A stretch of 64,000 bases of DNA from Tuctoria greenei. Taxonomy: Eukaryota; Streptophyta; Magnoliopsida; Poales; Poaceae. The notes under the pieces were generated by a model. It had not been told where the DNA came from and searched no databases. It worked only from the letters and a program-made list of their open reading frames with translations. Location: positions 47,428,064 to 47,492,063 of the forward strand of contig JAYESD010000001.1 of NCBI GenBank assembly GCA_036927565.1, in the 5' to 3' direction. Positions within the stretch are counted from its first letter, which is position 1. Every line of letters begins with the position of its first letter. Positions 10,636 through 21,361 of this stretch are shown piece by piece. The translations under genes and the position numbers were made by a program.

Positions 10636-11475
10636 TGTCGGTACCCTGGAAACCGTACACCCCTTGAGATTACAAAGATCTCAAGGGAAAGTCATCTATT
10701 TGATTTGAAGACCTTCGGAGGCCCAAATGTCAGACATAACCGGACCCGCTTCTCCAACATGGTTAGTCCCAGGGTAGCCACGTGTAATGTCAAATCGGAG
10801 CTACCGCCCACAAGGGGGAAGCTCCGGGCTATGTACCGAAATGGCACCCCCGGACCTAACACCGGACCGAGGGAAGCTCCAGAACTGACACGTGTCAGGT
10901 AGCTCCGGAGCTATCTGTTTCCCACAGTATGCTCCGGAGCTGCCACGTGTCCAACCGTCGGATCTTTGGCCTCTAACCTCCGGAAGACACTACAACGACT
11001 CCGGATCTTCGAAGGGGAATCAAGGACTTAAAGACCCGATTAAGTGTCATTAATACTATATTAATGACACACGATCGGACGACCTTAATTACCAGTAACG
11101 CTGCTGTCAAAGCCCATTACCCGGTCATTAAGGGCAATTAAACGTGTTGAATGAGTATCAATATTAGTAACCGCTGGGGCCACATGTCGGGCCAGGCTAA
11201 CTTGTAACGGCCTGCCCTTGTACTATAAAAGGACAGGCCGACGACACACTCGATATGTTCCATAGACGCTCGGTACAAGCTCATACAGCTAATACAACAC
11301 CAACACACCCGTGGAGTAGGGTATTACGCTCAGGCGGCCCGAACCACATAAACCTCTGTGTCTCCTGTGTCATTTACAATTCACCTTCTTGAATCTCCGC
11401 GCGCCCACACCGAACATCAAACTCCTCTAACACTTTGGTAGTGTCGAGAGATCTGCCGGATCCAAACCACCGACA
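10636..11475 (+). repeat. 3' LTR of gypsy A (840 bp)
   Basis: It begins TGTCGGTACCC after the polypurine tract and ends ACCACCGACA, giving TG...CA ends and a short terminal inverted repeat TGTCGG/CCGACA. It is homologous to the LTRs of C (54441-55300) and B (21311-21361 plus 29526-30560). U3 has several CACGTG G-box cores and GCTCCGGAGC palindromes (about 10780-10945). Confidence 0.9.
11224..11230 (+). promoter_or_regulatory. TATA box in gypsy A LTR
   Basis: TATAAAA, preceded by a G/C-rich CTGCCC segment and followed by GGACAGGCC. The same sequence lies in the C LTR (54706-54712) and the B LTR (29760-29766), both on the - strand. It is the probable U3 promoter that sets the start of R. Confidence 0.7.
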
Positions 11476-11476
11476 C

Positions 11477-14152
11477 CACCCAATGAAGACAATGGTGTCA
11501 ACCTCCAAGCCACTTGAGCTACTTCACATGGACCTCTTCGGACCATCCACATATCAAAGCCTTGGCGGTAACCTCTATTGTCTCGTTATTGTTGATGACT
11601 ACTCTCGCTAGGCTTGGACTTTGTTTTGAGGTGACAAGAGTGCAACTCCGGAAGTGTTCAAGACCTTCGCTAACCACGCTCAAAGGGAATTTCAACTTCC
11701 CATCATCAAGGTCCGGAGTGACAACGGCACCGAATTCAAGAACTACAACATTGGGGAGTGGTGTGACCGTGAAGGTGTGAAGCATGAATTTTCGGCCACA
11801 TACACCCCTCAACAAAACAGTGTCGTTGAAAGGAAGAACAAGACTCTCATCACTCTTGCACGAGCAATGCTTGATGACTACGGCACGTCGAAGAAGTTTT
11901 GGGCCGAAGCAATCAACACGGCGTGCCATGCCGCAAATAGGGTCTATCTACATCGACTACTTCGAAAGACCCCGTACGAGCTTCTCATTGAGAGAAAGCC
12001 CAATATCTCCTACTTTCGAGTCTTTGGGTGCAAGTGCTACATCTACCGCAAGAAAAGGCTCGGTAAGTTTGAAAGAAGATGTGATGTTGGTATATTTCTT
12101 GGTTATGCATCAAACTCAAAAGCATATTGAGTATTCAACCAAACCTCCGGTTTAGTTGAGGAAAGTTGTGATGTTGAGTTTGATGAAACTAATGGCTCCC
12201 AAGAGGAGAGTCTTGGTCATGATGAAATAGATGATGAGCCTCTACGAGAAGCCATGAAGAACATGACCATTGTAGACATCAAGCCTAAAGTTGAGGAGAG
12301 CCATGATCAAGGGGGAGCTTCCAACACCTCTATGGCGCCTCAAGTTGACGAAGAAGAGAAGGATGATCCATTGCCGACTCAAGACTCACAAGCCCAACAA
12401 CATCAAGAAGAAGAAGAAGTCCATGATCAAGTCCAACCACAAGAGGAGCAACACGCACCACCATCGCCAAGTGCTTCACAACCGCTTATGAGGCATGGAC
12501 ACATCTCCAAGGCGCATCCGATGGACAAAATCATTGGAAGTCCGTCAAGGGGTGTAAGTACACGTTCTCGCCATTTTGCTTCATTTTGTGAGCACTACTC
12601 GTTTGTTTCATGTGTAGAACCCACTCACATTGAGGAAGCACTCCAAGACCCAAATTGGGTGATGGCCATGCAAGAAGAACTCAACAACTTCATCTGCAAT
12701 GAAGTTTGGGTGTTGGAGGAGCGACCCAAGGACAAAAACGTCATCGGAACAAAGTGGGTGTACCGCAATAAACAAGACGAGAACGGCGTTGTGGTTCGCA
12801 ACAAGGCAAGACTTGTGGCCAAAGGGTTCTCGCAAGATGAAGGACTAGACTTTGGGGAGACATTTGCTCCGGTCGCCCGTCTAGAAGCCATCCGTATACT
12901 TCTTGCCTTCGCATCACATCATAATATTAGACTTTATCAAATGTATGTGAAAAGTGCCTTTCTTAATGGTTACATTAACGAGCTTGTTTATGTTGAACAA
13001 CCTCCCAGGTTTGAAGATCTGAGGAATCCTAATCATGTGTATAGGTTGCACAAGGTGCTCTACGGGCTCAAGCAAGCACCTAGGGCGTGGTATGAATGAC
13101 TACGGGATTTCCTTATCATGCAAGGATTCAAGATCGGGAGGGTGGACACTACACTCTTCACCAAAGACATCAACGGAGATTTGTTTATTTGTCAAATTTA
13201 TGTTGATGATATTATTTTTGGTTCAACTAACGAAGCTCTTAGCCATGAGTTTGGCAAAATGATGTCTAGGGAATTCGAGATGTCAATGATTGGAGAGCTC
13301 AACTTCTTCCTTGGATTTCAAATCAAGCAACTTCAAGAGGGGACCTTCGTCTATCAAGAGAAGTACACCAAGGACCTCTTGAAGAAATTTGAGATGGGAG
13401 ATTGTAGCTCAAGAAGCACTCCAATGGCAACAAATTGTAATCTCGACGCGGATAAGGATGGTAAACCTATTGATCAATATAAATACCATTCTATGATTGG
13501 TTCATTGCTTTATCTTACCGCATCTAGGCTCGATATCATGTTTAGTGTATGCTTGTGTGCTCGCTTTCAAGCGGCACCTAAAGAATCGCATCGGAAGGCG
13601 GTCTTTAGGATACTTCGGTATCTTAAGCATACCCCTAGTGTGGGCTTGTGATACCCTAAAGGTGCAAAATTTCACCTCTTGGGATACTCGGATTCGGACT
13701 TTGCCGGATGCCGCGTGGATCGCAAGAGTACCTCCGGTGGGTGCCACTTGCTTGGGCGTTCCCTAGTATCTTGGTCTAGCAAGAAGCAAAATTTCGTCGC
13801 CTTGTCCACGGCGGAAGCGGAATATATTGCGGCCGGTGCATGTTGTGCCCAAATTCTTTATATGAAGCAAACCCTTTTGGACTTTGGTATTAAACTTGGT
13901 TGTGTGCCTCTCCTTTGTGACAATGAAAGTGCGGTTAAGATAGCTAAAAACCCCGTTCAACACTCCCGCACTAAGCACATTGATATTCGCCATCATTTCT
14001 TGAGGGACCATGAAGCTAAGGGAGACATCTCTTTGAGAGGTGTTAGGTCCGAAGAACAATTGGCGGATATCTTCACTAAACCACTTGATGAGAAAACTTT
14101 TTCTAGGCTAAGAAGTGAGTTAAATGTGCTAGATGCAACGAACGTCATGTAA
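11477..14152 (+). pseudogene. pol: Sirevirus pol: integrase, RT and RNase H
   Basis: One reading frame runs through the whole stretch without frameshifts, but with stops at 11609, 11627, 12128, 13097 and 13649. Integrase motifs: LHMDLFGPS, RSDNGTEF and NSVVERKN, the three acidic catalytic positions. A linker rich in Glu/Gln (about 12250-12470) precedes RT (KWVYRNKQDENG, KARLVAKGFSQ, FAPVARLEAIR, IYVDDIIFGS at about 13196). RNase H contains GYSDSDFAG and ends before the stop at 14150-14152. The first catalytic Asp of RT is replaced: the motif reads MYVKSAF, where the family has MDVKSAF (codon 12944-12946). The start is missing because gypsy A cuts the gene. Confidence 0.9.
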
Positions 14153-15397
14153 GAATGCATCTCATATAGGTCTTGCCTAACTCTCAAAGGATAGGGGTGA
14201 GCAAGGGTTAGCTTGGGATGGAGGTTCTTTTGGGTTTTCCCAAGGTTTGGAGAGTGGCTCTCCCTGAATAAGCCTTTGAAAGGTTCAAACTTGGCAAGAT
14301 AGATTTATTTTGTGCCTTGCATGATGCCTGCCATATAGACTTGTAATTTCTTGCATTATAATATGTTTGGCATTGCATACGGTAGATTGTCACAAAGGGG
14401 AACCAACCTCATGAGAAAGAGACTTGTTTGAAATGCAATATCTCAACTCATATGAGGTGGAAAGAACAAAATGTTAGGTGCGTTAATGCCTAGAGGAACA
14501 GCTTTAAAGAGATAGAAGTCTTCATACTCTAGCTCACAAAGCATGGGCCTTACATTTTATTTGGATAATTTCCTTCCCGTTTTCTTCGGTGTTCTATTCG
14601 CTTTAAGGCTTAGCCAAGTTATTGGCATATTAGCTTTTTGAGGGGTGAGGGGTTGCCCAAAAAGTCCTAAGACACGTGTTTCTCATTGTTTGTTTGTTTG
14701 GTCAAAGGACACATATGGAATGTTGCTATCTTGTAGTCATCGGATTATCCGATGCTTAGGCCAGACCATCATCAGATCAGTTGGTGTTCAAAAGTCAAGG
14801 GCCAGTTCAGTCAGTGTCTCAAATCATCCGACGCGTTCATTTGGAAAAACATCGGTCGATCTGATGTTCACATTTCTGGAACTGTGATGAATTCCACCGA
14901 TGATATTCCCTTCCACGTCGGACCATCCGGTGTCAACGGCACCTTTTTGAATACCCTTATTGTGCCATTCGACCGATGCTTCTAACAATCAATGTCGGTC
15001 CATCCGGTGTTAAAGTTTCCACTAGGGTTTGGGACCTACTATTTAAACGGCGCTTCGCCTCCTTTTCTTCTCTCTCCCCGATCCACTCTTCTCGCCCGCG
15101 CCACTAGCGTCTCCGGCCACCGCCGCCTCCGATCGCCGTCGCCGCCACTGCACCACCTCAGCCGCCGCCTTCGCACCAACGCAGTTGCAGCCGCCGCCGC
15201 CACTCGCCTCCACCACAGCCGCCGCCGCCGCTCCACCCAAGCGCCGCCGCCGCCTCTCTCCACCACCACAGCCTCACCACCTTGGTGCCTCCCTCTACGG
15301 CCACCACCACATCGCTAGGGTTTCCCGGCCCCGTCGATCTCCGTGTAGCCGTTTCGTGCATTCGACGTCGTCGACTTCATTCACGCGCCCGATCGCA
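14153..15397 (+). promoter_or_regulatory. U3-like noncoding segment and probable leader of the env-like ORF
   Basis: No coding sequence is visible here. From about 14735 to 15012 there are repeated palindromic motifs of the CATCGGATTATCCGATG type, the same type that fills U3 of this element's own LTR (18337-18711). They are followed by TATTTAAA at 15040-15047 and a pyrimidine-rich stretch with CTTCTCTCTCCCCGATCC (about 15068), like a plant 5' leader. I infer a separate promoter for the downstream ORF. Confidence 0.5.
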
Positions 15398-17559
15398 ATG
15401 ACTCGTGACAAGAAGAACAAGGGCAAGGCCGTTGCGAAGCTGACCACAAAGAAGCAGAAGCTCTCGAAGGAGGAGAAGAAGGCGTTGATGGATGCTCGCG
15501 CCGCCAAGGAGCGAGAGCGTGGCCGAGGAGGATCTTTGAGGATCCGCGAGGCTCGTCCGAGGCAGCATCCCGTGATCGATGAGTCTGAGGCCGAAGAAGA
15601 GCTGGAAGTGCCACTCATCCGCCGGCGCTCAGCCCGGACCTGTGGGGGTCATCCCGCGGCAACACCTCGTCCAAGACTGACGGCTGCCGATCGTCATGAG
15701 GACAGGGGGGCCCAAAGAGCCATCTACGAGATGGACACCACTGTCCGTGTCGGTGAAGGTGTCCGGTTGACTGATTACCAGAAGATGAAGGCCAAGCAGC
15801 TTCGAAGACTCATATGGAGTGCGTTGCTTGAGGAGTGGTACCCGCTGCCCAGAGAGGCTCTGGTGGACAGTAGTTTCTGGACCGTGACACAAGCGTCGCT
15901 CTATGAGACCTATAGACGCCGAGGCCACAAGTTATTCTAGCACAACTTTCTGGACTGGGATTAGCTCGCCTTGGTTGCAGAGACAGAGATACGCCCTTAC
16001 TTTGAGAGGTACAGAGGGCTGGTTCAGTTGATGTCCTATGAGAGGAGTGCTTATGTGGAGGATTGGGTTCGCGTGTTCTACGCTACCCTTTACGTCTCTG
16101 AGGGCCGCAGGTCGATTGACTTCATGTTCATGGGCCAGCACTATCACCTGACGAGGCAGACGCTGGCACAGCTGCTAGGAGTGGACCTGCACGACTCTTG
16201 CGTGCATGAGAGGGTATATGGTCAGGCAGACCCGCCGAGGAGGCCGCTCACTGGAGGAGTGGCACCACCACTGGAGGATATCCGTTCTCTGTTTGGACCG
16301 ACCTTCTCTCCAGACCAGTCAAGGGTACCGGAACTACTGACTCCAGGTGCACACACAGTGCACCTCGCTTTGCGCGGCACACTCTTGCCGAGGTCCGGGT
16401 ACCTAGAGGGGTTAACCAGTCTACAGCAGACCCTCCTGTTCTACATCATGAATGGGATGGAGTTCGATATAGTGGACATCCTCATATGCGAGATGGAGGA
16501 TGTAATCATCGATGGAGTGGGCATGATGAGGCGGCTTGTGTTTGGACATTGGATCAGCTACCTGCTCTCCATGATGGTTCCTGAGGAGTCCGCCGTGCGT
16601 GACCGTATCACGGACGAGAGCGTCACACGGTTCAGCCACTACCGAGCTCCAGCTCCTGGAGACCGCCGCCTTGGCCGTCCAGTCGAGCGTCAGGTTCGTG
16701 CTCGTCTGTCTGAGGGGGACTGGTCGGATCTGGAGAAGGAGGATGAGAGGCTGGCAGAGGCAGAGGCTCAGGGTGAGGACTTGCAGCATATATGGTCCGA
16801 AAGCGACACGGATGACAGTGTCGAGGAGTACTTCCCACCTCCTCCCTCACCCAGGCAGCACGACGCGGAGGCTGGAGGCTCTACAGTGCCACCCCCTACT
16901 CCACCTCCCGTCACAGAGGCACAGGTCTCTCAGCCGCCAGAGCTCACCTCACTCCTGCAGCAGATGGTTGAGCAGCAGCGCTTGGACCTGCTTGCAGCTG
17001 AGCAGGCCCGAGTGGAGCAGGCAGCACACCTATTGGAGCTCCAGCAACAGCAGCAGGAGATGCAGCGCCAGATCGCCCATGAGAGGCGTGAGGGAACTGA
17101 CCGGCTGACTGGGCTGATCGACCAGATGCACCAGCGCTCCCTCGACCAGCAGCAGCAGACGCAGCAGGCGATGATGGGCATCCTGGGGTTGATCACAAAC
17201 CTATACACCCAGACGGGATTGCCCTCCCGTCGCAGCTGCCAGGCGTTGCTCCACCACCGCCTGTTCTTGCTCCAGCTGCCGCTCCGGTGGCGACCACACC
17301 GATGTCGTCGTTCAGCATGTCTCCACTGCTGGCTCCCGGTGCACCGATTCACTCTCCGCTACCGGCTACGACGTTGTTCCAGCAGACGTCGACATCCGTC
17401 GTCAGTGCCCCCTTGCCAGCAGCTACTACTCAGCAGGCACCGACGGCGGCTCCTACGGCTCCGACAGCTCCTTCCTCCTCTACTCCAGGCAGCAGCTCCG
17501 ACGACAGCACTCCCGACGGTGACCAATTCGTCATCGCGCCTAGTACTCAGGGTCCTTAG
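15398..17559 (+). pseudogene. Env-like ORF of the Sirevirus
   Basis: The first ATG of the frame is at 15398. The product starts with a Lys-rich segment (KKNKGKAV), has a folded-looking middle part (QTLAQLLGVDLHD ... LVFGHWISYLL, about 16090-16580), a Pro/Ser/Glu-rich acidic stretch, a Gln-rich coiled coil (about 16950-17200) and a Pro/Ala/Thr/Ser tail. I see no strong signal peptide or transmembrane segment, so 'env-like' rests on position, between pol and the 3' LTR. The frame has TAG at 15938-15940 and at 15962-15964, and a frameshift near 17215-17225, after which the tail continues in another frame to TAG at 17557-17559. Confidence 0.7.
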
Positions 17560-18001
17560 GCACTCGGATCCCTTTTTGGTGTCTTGATGCCAAAGGGGGA
17601 GAAGAGTTAGAGAGTCAGGGGGAGGGTTGCTTAGAGGGTTGCTTAGTCTCAGGGGGAGTCTGTTTCTCTATCTTATGTAATTTGGTGCTTATCTTTTGTA
17701 ATTCGATGTTTTTGCTACTCATTTGGTGTTGATTGAGTACTCTTAAGTTATTAATCGATTGAGCTTATTTGGTGTCTATCTATATCTTATGATCACTTAT
17801 TCACTTGAGTTATTCCTTATTGAGCATTAATGAACTTGTCACTTATTCCCACTTTCGTGTTATTGATTGATTTTGAGCCTTCAAATTTTAAGTGTGATAA
17901 TATTGTATTCATTGCATATCCTCTTAAGTTTCGTACTATCAAATTCATTACTATTGTGCTTCAATTGTTGTGTTGTCATCAATCACCAAAAAGGGGGAGA
18001 T
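17560..18001 (+). promoter_or_regulatory. Multiple polypurine tracts before the Sirevirus 3' LTR
   Basis: Four A/G tracts with five Gs occur: 17592-17606, 17616-17625, 17650-17658, and AAAAAGGGGGAGATT at 17988-18002, the last touching the LTR. Plus-strand synthesis is expected to start at the last one. Repeated polypurine tracts at this place are a known Sirevirus trait. The rest is AT-rich and holds no gene. Confidence 0.75.
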
Positions 18002-19406
18002 TGAAAGCATCTAGGCCCCCATGAGGTATGGTTTCGGTGATTAATGACAACCATTGGACTTTACTAATGAATTTGTGGATTCAAGGTCTCTCATAATCAC
18101 TCAATCAAATGAAATCAATATATCATTGGAGACCCCTAAACAATCAATTTATGAGTTCAAATCAATGATATGAAGACAAGAAGGGAGAGCTCTTATGACA
18201 AAGTCATTCAATCACAATTAATGACACTTAATGCTTGACAATCATCAGAAATATATTTCAAACAAAGTCTAAGAGGTCACTTGAGCAAGACACAAAAGAA
18301 TCACTTAGAAAAAACTCGAAGCAAACAAAATCAACTCACCGGATCAACCGATGTTTCCAGAGAACAACACATCGGTCGAGTTGGTTCAGCAGAAGAAGAA
18401 GACCTCAAAACAAAGCACTCACTGGATCATCCGATGTTAAGGGCTAGGCTACATCAGTCCATCAGTACAGTTTGTAATATCCTTGGACCAAGTGTAGCAC
18501 CGGATCATCTGATGTACAGAAATATACACATCGGTCAATCACTCCAGTAAGCATCCAGTTTGAGTCAATTATGGAGGAAGAGCCACCGGATCATCCGATG
18601 AGAAGACAAGTGTAACATCGGTCTAACAACGGTCATATCTGACACAGTGACGTCAGCTAAAGTGAACTTGACCGATGATAACTGAAGGGGAGACATCGGA
18701 TCATCCGGTGTTCGCAGAAAAGTTCTGTCAGCCTACTTTTCCAACGGCTATTTCGTGGAGGCTGGCTATAAATACCCCTTTAACCTATCATTTCGATAAG
18801 TCTTGATCACCAGACATTCTCAACACATCAACAAGCGTCAAGACCAAGATCCATCACTTCTACATCATTTCGACCACCTACACACCAAGAGATAGGCTAG
18901 AACTAGCTATAGAGAGAGCTTGTGTGCCTCCATTCTGGGTGAGTGGAATCTCTAGGATAGTGAGATCCTCGAGGGAGTGCCCCTTGGTGTTTGTAACTGT
19001 GAGAGACTTCCGGAGCTTGCCAAGGCGTTTGTGGAAGCCTGGAGGGTCGAAGTTTTACAAGGCTTGAGCTCCACCTTGCCGAGGTTGGCAAACGGAGAAG
19101 AATAGTGGAGATCCCTCGTCTCGGTGACTTGGGTGTGGCTATACCCTTTGGTGGGTGCCACAACGTGGATGTAGGAAGACCTTGACGATCTTGCCGAACC
19201 ACGGGATAAATCCTTGTGTCTCCTCGGGAGTTTGCATCCTCTTCCTCTCCCTTACATTTATGCATTTTATATTCCGTGAAGTTGCTATTTACTTCAATGC
19301 ATAGATTGTTTGCGTAGGGAATTAGGCTTTTAGGGATTAAGTTTTATTGTTTGGATTTTTTAAAAGAAGCCCAATTCACCCCCCTCTTGGGCATTCGATC
19401 CTTACA
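18002..19406 (+). repeat. 3' LTR of the Sirevirus (1405 bp)
   Basis: It begins TGAAAGCATCTAGGCCCCC after the polypurine tract and ends GATCCTTACA. U3 holds at least five palindromic motifs around CATCGGATCATCCGATG (18337, 18420, 18498, 18584 and 18694). A TATA box, TATAAATA, is at 18767-18774. The LTR runs into gypsy B protease sequence at 19407. Confidence 0.88.
18767..18774 (+). promoter_or_regulatory. TATA box in the Sirevirus LTR
   Basis: TATAAATA lies about 60 bp after the last palindrome, so palindrome array plus TATA forms the U3 promoter. The same arrangement recurs before the env-like ORF (14735-15047). Confidence 0.65.
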
Positions 19407-21272
19407 TCCGTCCACTATTACATGGTGGAGTTGAATGTTGTTGATGGTAGGTGATACCATCAAAGATAGCTGACCAGCTCCGATCATGTTCCGAGGGCAG
19501 TCCGAAGCATTAAAAGTGATGGTAGTGTCCATCCACTTTTGATGAGGCTCCGCCCTGGCTGTAGGAGCTATTGAGGCCATGTCCCGCCGCATGGTCTTGA
19601 GGACATGGCGGGATGTGATGTCCCATGAACCACCAAAGATGGTGTTCATGGTCTTCCGACGCTCATTGTCAGAGACGTCGGAGTCATCGTCGACGGAGGT
19701 GTAAATAGCCTTCAGGACCTTTTTAGGGTCCTGGAAGCCTAACTCCTCTTAAGTCGGAGCTTCATCGACTTTCTGTTTTCCTTCCCTCTGACAGAAAGGA
19801 ACTTCTTCCCAGCGCTTGTTGTAGCGCTCGGCAAGGTTTTGGACCTCCCGGCAATCCTCCAAGTTGTGGTCGTTCGACTTGTGGATTGGACACCATATTT
19901 TGGAGTTGCCACCGCCTTCAGAGGACGGTCGAGGTCATTTTTTGGGGCGTGGCCCCCGGCCACCCGGAGCTGCTGCAGCTGCAGCGGTGGATGTGCCGGC
20001 CGACGGCTTCTTTTTGGTGTTGGACTTTTTCTTCTTTTTGCCACCCCCAGAGGTAGTGGCTTCACCTTTAGAGGATTTTTTGCCATCCTCCGGAGGTGGT
20101 CTGGAGTGCATTTCATGGCCCTCCACAGCTTTGGCACACTTGTGTGGCAAGCTGAAGAGCTCCGTGATGCTGGTGATCTCCTTGACCGCCAGCTTCTCCA
20201 TCATCTTCTTATCGCGTACGCCCTGTCTAAATGCCACGATAACAAAAGCGCTAGAGATAGAAGGAATGGTGTTTCGTACCTAGGAGAACCTCTAGATAAA
20301 TGAGCGCAGTGATTCTCCCCCCTTCTGCACAACTGCAAAAAGGTCCAGTTCGGTGCCTGGTCGGGTGTATGAACTCCCGAAATTGGCAGTGAACTGTTGG
20401 CACAATTCCTCCCAACTATTGATGGAGTTGTGAGGAAGGCTCATGAACCAGGACCTGGAAGTCCCAGTCAAAGCCACTGGGAAGTAGTTGGCCATTACGG
20501 CCTCGTTACCTCCGGCCGCAAGGATTGCGGTGGTGTAAATTTGGAGAAACTCGGCGGGATTAACAGTCCTGTCAAATTTCTCTGGCAGGTGTGGCCGAAA
20601 CTTTTGTGGCCATCTGACCATGCGTAGGTGTATGGCCAGTGCAGAAAAGCCTCCTCCTACTCCCTTGGGAGCAGGAGTGTCTCGAGCCTCTCGCCTTTCG
20701 TGAGCACGCTCGATATGGACACGGCCATCCTGTTGACGGTAACGGCGATCAAGCTCCGCCCGGAGGTCATGAGTTGACAGCCTGGTTACCGTATGAGTAC
20801 GTCGCGCCCCAGAAGGTAGTGACGTAACTTGCTGTGACGTAGCACACCTCCTATTATGGGAAGCATGCGGACCAAGTCTGCCAGACACGGTCCGGCGCTG
20901 CGATGGGGCCCGCCCCAAAGGAGGAGGACCTTGGTTGCTGATGCGGTCGGCTGCTGCTGCAACCAGATGTTCCACATCAGCCCTCCACTGCTCCATTGCA
21001 TCCTAGGATGCACCTAGAGGTGGTGGACGTTGAAGGAGAGCACGCACTGCATGAAGCGCGTGTTCAAAGTTGTTGTTATTCGCCGATGCAGTGACCGATG
21101 CTGATGCACCGTCACGCTGCTCACCTTGACGTGCTGGTGCAGGCGGTGGCGGTGAAGGCATGACTCCTGCTGGAGCCACGGCATCTGCTGGTTGCTGCAT
21201 GTTGGAGGGATTGCCCCCAGTGAGTTGAACAGCAGGGTTGTCGTTGGATGATCCAGCAGCTGAGTTCACCAT
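19407..21272 (-). pseudogene. gag: gag and start of protease of gypsy B
   Basis: The ATG at 21272 (MVNSAAGSS) opens a frame that stays the same down to 19407, where the Sirevirus LTR cuts it just at the protease active-site VDG. It shows a variable N-terminus, a capsid domain (PQKFRPHLPEKFD, RSWFMSLPHNSI), a basic Lys-rich stretch and a CPIHK ... EDCRE knuckle. Five stops interrupt it: 21003-21005, 20292-20294, about 20280, 19935-19937 and 19749-19751. No frameshift is needed. It supplies the gag start that is missing from A. The protease part carries the IFGGSWDITSRH sequence. Confidence 0.87.
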
Positions 21273-21291
21273 ACTCAAAATCTCGGGCACC

Positions 21292-21310
21292 CCCTACCTG
21301 GCGCGCCAAC
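21292..21310 (-). promoter_or_regulatory. Primer-binding site of gypsy B
   Basis: On the - strand the LTR end ACCAACA is followed by GTTGGCGCGCCAGGTAGGGG, the place where minus-strand priming occurs. F and its partial second copy have the related TTTGGCATGCCAGGTAGGGG and TTTGGCGCGCCACGTAGGGG. I do not name the tRNA. Confidence 0.6.
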
Positions 21311-21361
21311 TGTTGGTGTTTGGATCCAGCAGATCTCCTAACACTACCTTTTGTAGATTGA
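21311..21361 (-). repeat. 5' LTR of gypsy B, U5 end fragment
   Basis: On the + strand it reads TGTTGGTGTTTGGATCCAGC, the inverted end of an A-type LTR. It is cut after 51 bases by element D. The continuation is at 29526. Confidence 0.85.
21357..21361. other. Target-site duplication (left) of element D
   Basis: ATTGA here and ATCGA at 29526-29530 flank element D. The single difference is a C/T transition. Confidence 0.65.

Larger units (their letters stand above)
1..11475 (+). mobile_element. Ty3/gypsy Tat-lineage LTR retrotransposon A (5' end outside window)
   Basis: The order on the + strand is gag, protease, RT, RNase H, a second RNase H-like domain, integrase without a chromodomain, a noncoding block, an antisense ORF and the 3' LTR. 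That order, the extra RNase H and the antisense ORF place it in the Tat lineage as known from grasses. The coding regions carry several stops and frameshifts, so the copy is dead. The 3' LTR ends at 11475 directly against the middle of a copia integrase gene, so A inserted into that copia element. The probable target duplication is the five bases after the LTR (11476-11480), but the other copy lies outside the window. Confidence 0.92.
11476..19406 (+). mobile_element. Ty1/copia Sirevirus (SIRE-type) element, 5' part displaced by gypsy A
   Basis: From left to right: integrase core, RT, RNase H, a noncoding U3-like segment, an env-like ORF, several polypurine tracts and a 3' LTR. The gag, protease and 5' LTR would lie to the left of gypsy A, outside the window. 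The env-like ORF, the multiple polypurine tracts and the palindrome-rich LTR are known Sirevirus features. The element sits in the protease gene of gypsy B. The five bases after its LTR (TCCGT, 19407-19411) are the likely target site. Confidence 0.9.

Noticed and set aside
15185..15397. Extension of the env-like ORF upstream of 15398
   Set aside because: The open frame before 15398 has no ATG and encodes Pro/His runs from a CCGCCG-rich leader. The first ATG at 15398 fits better.
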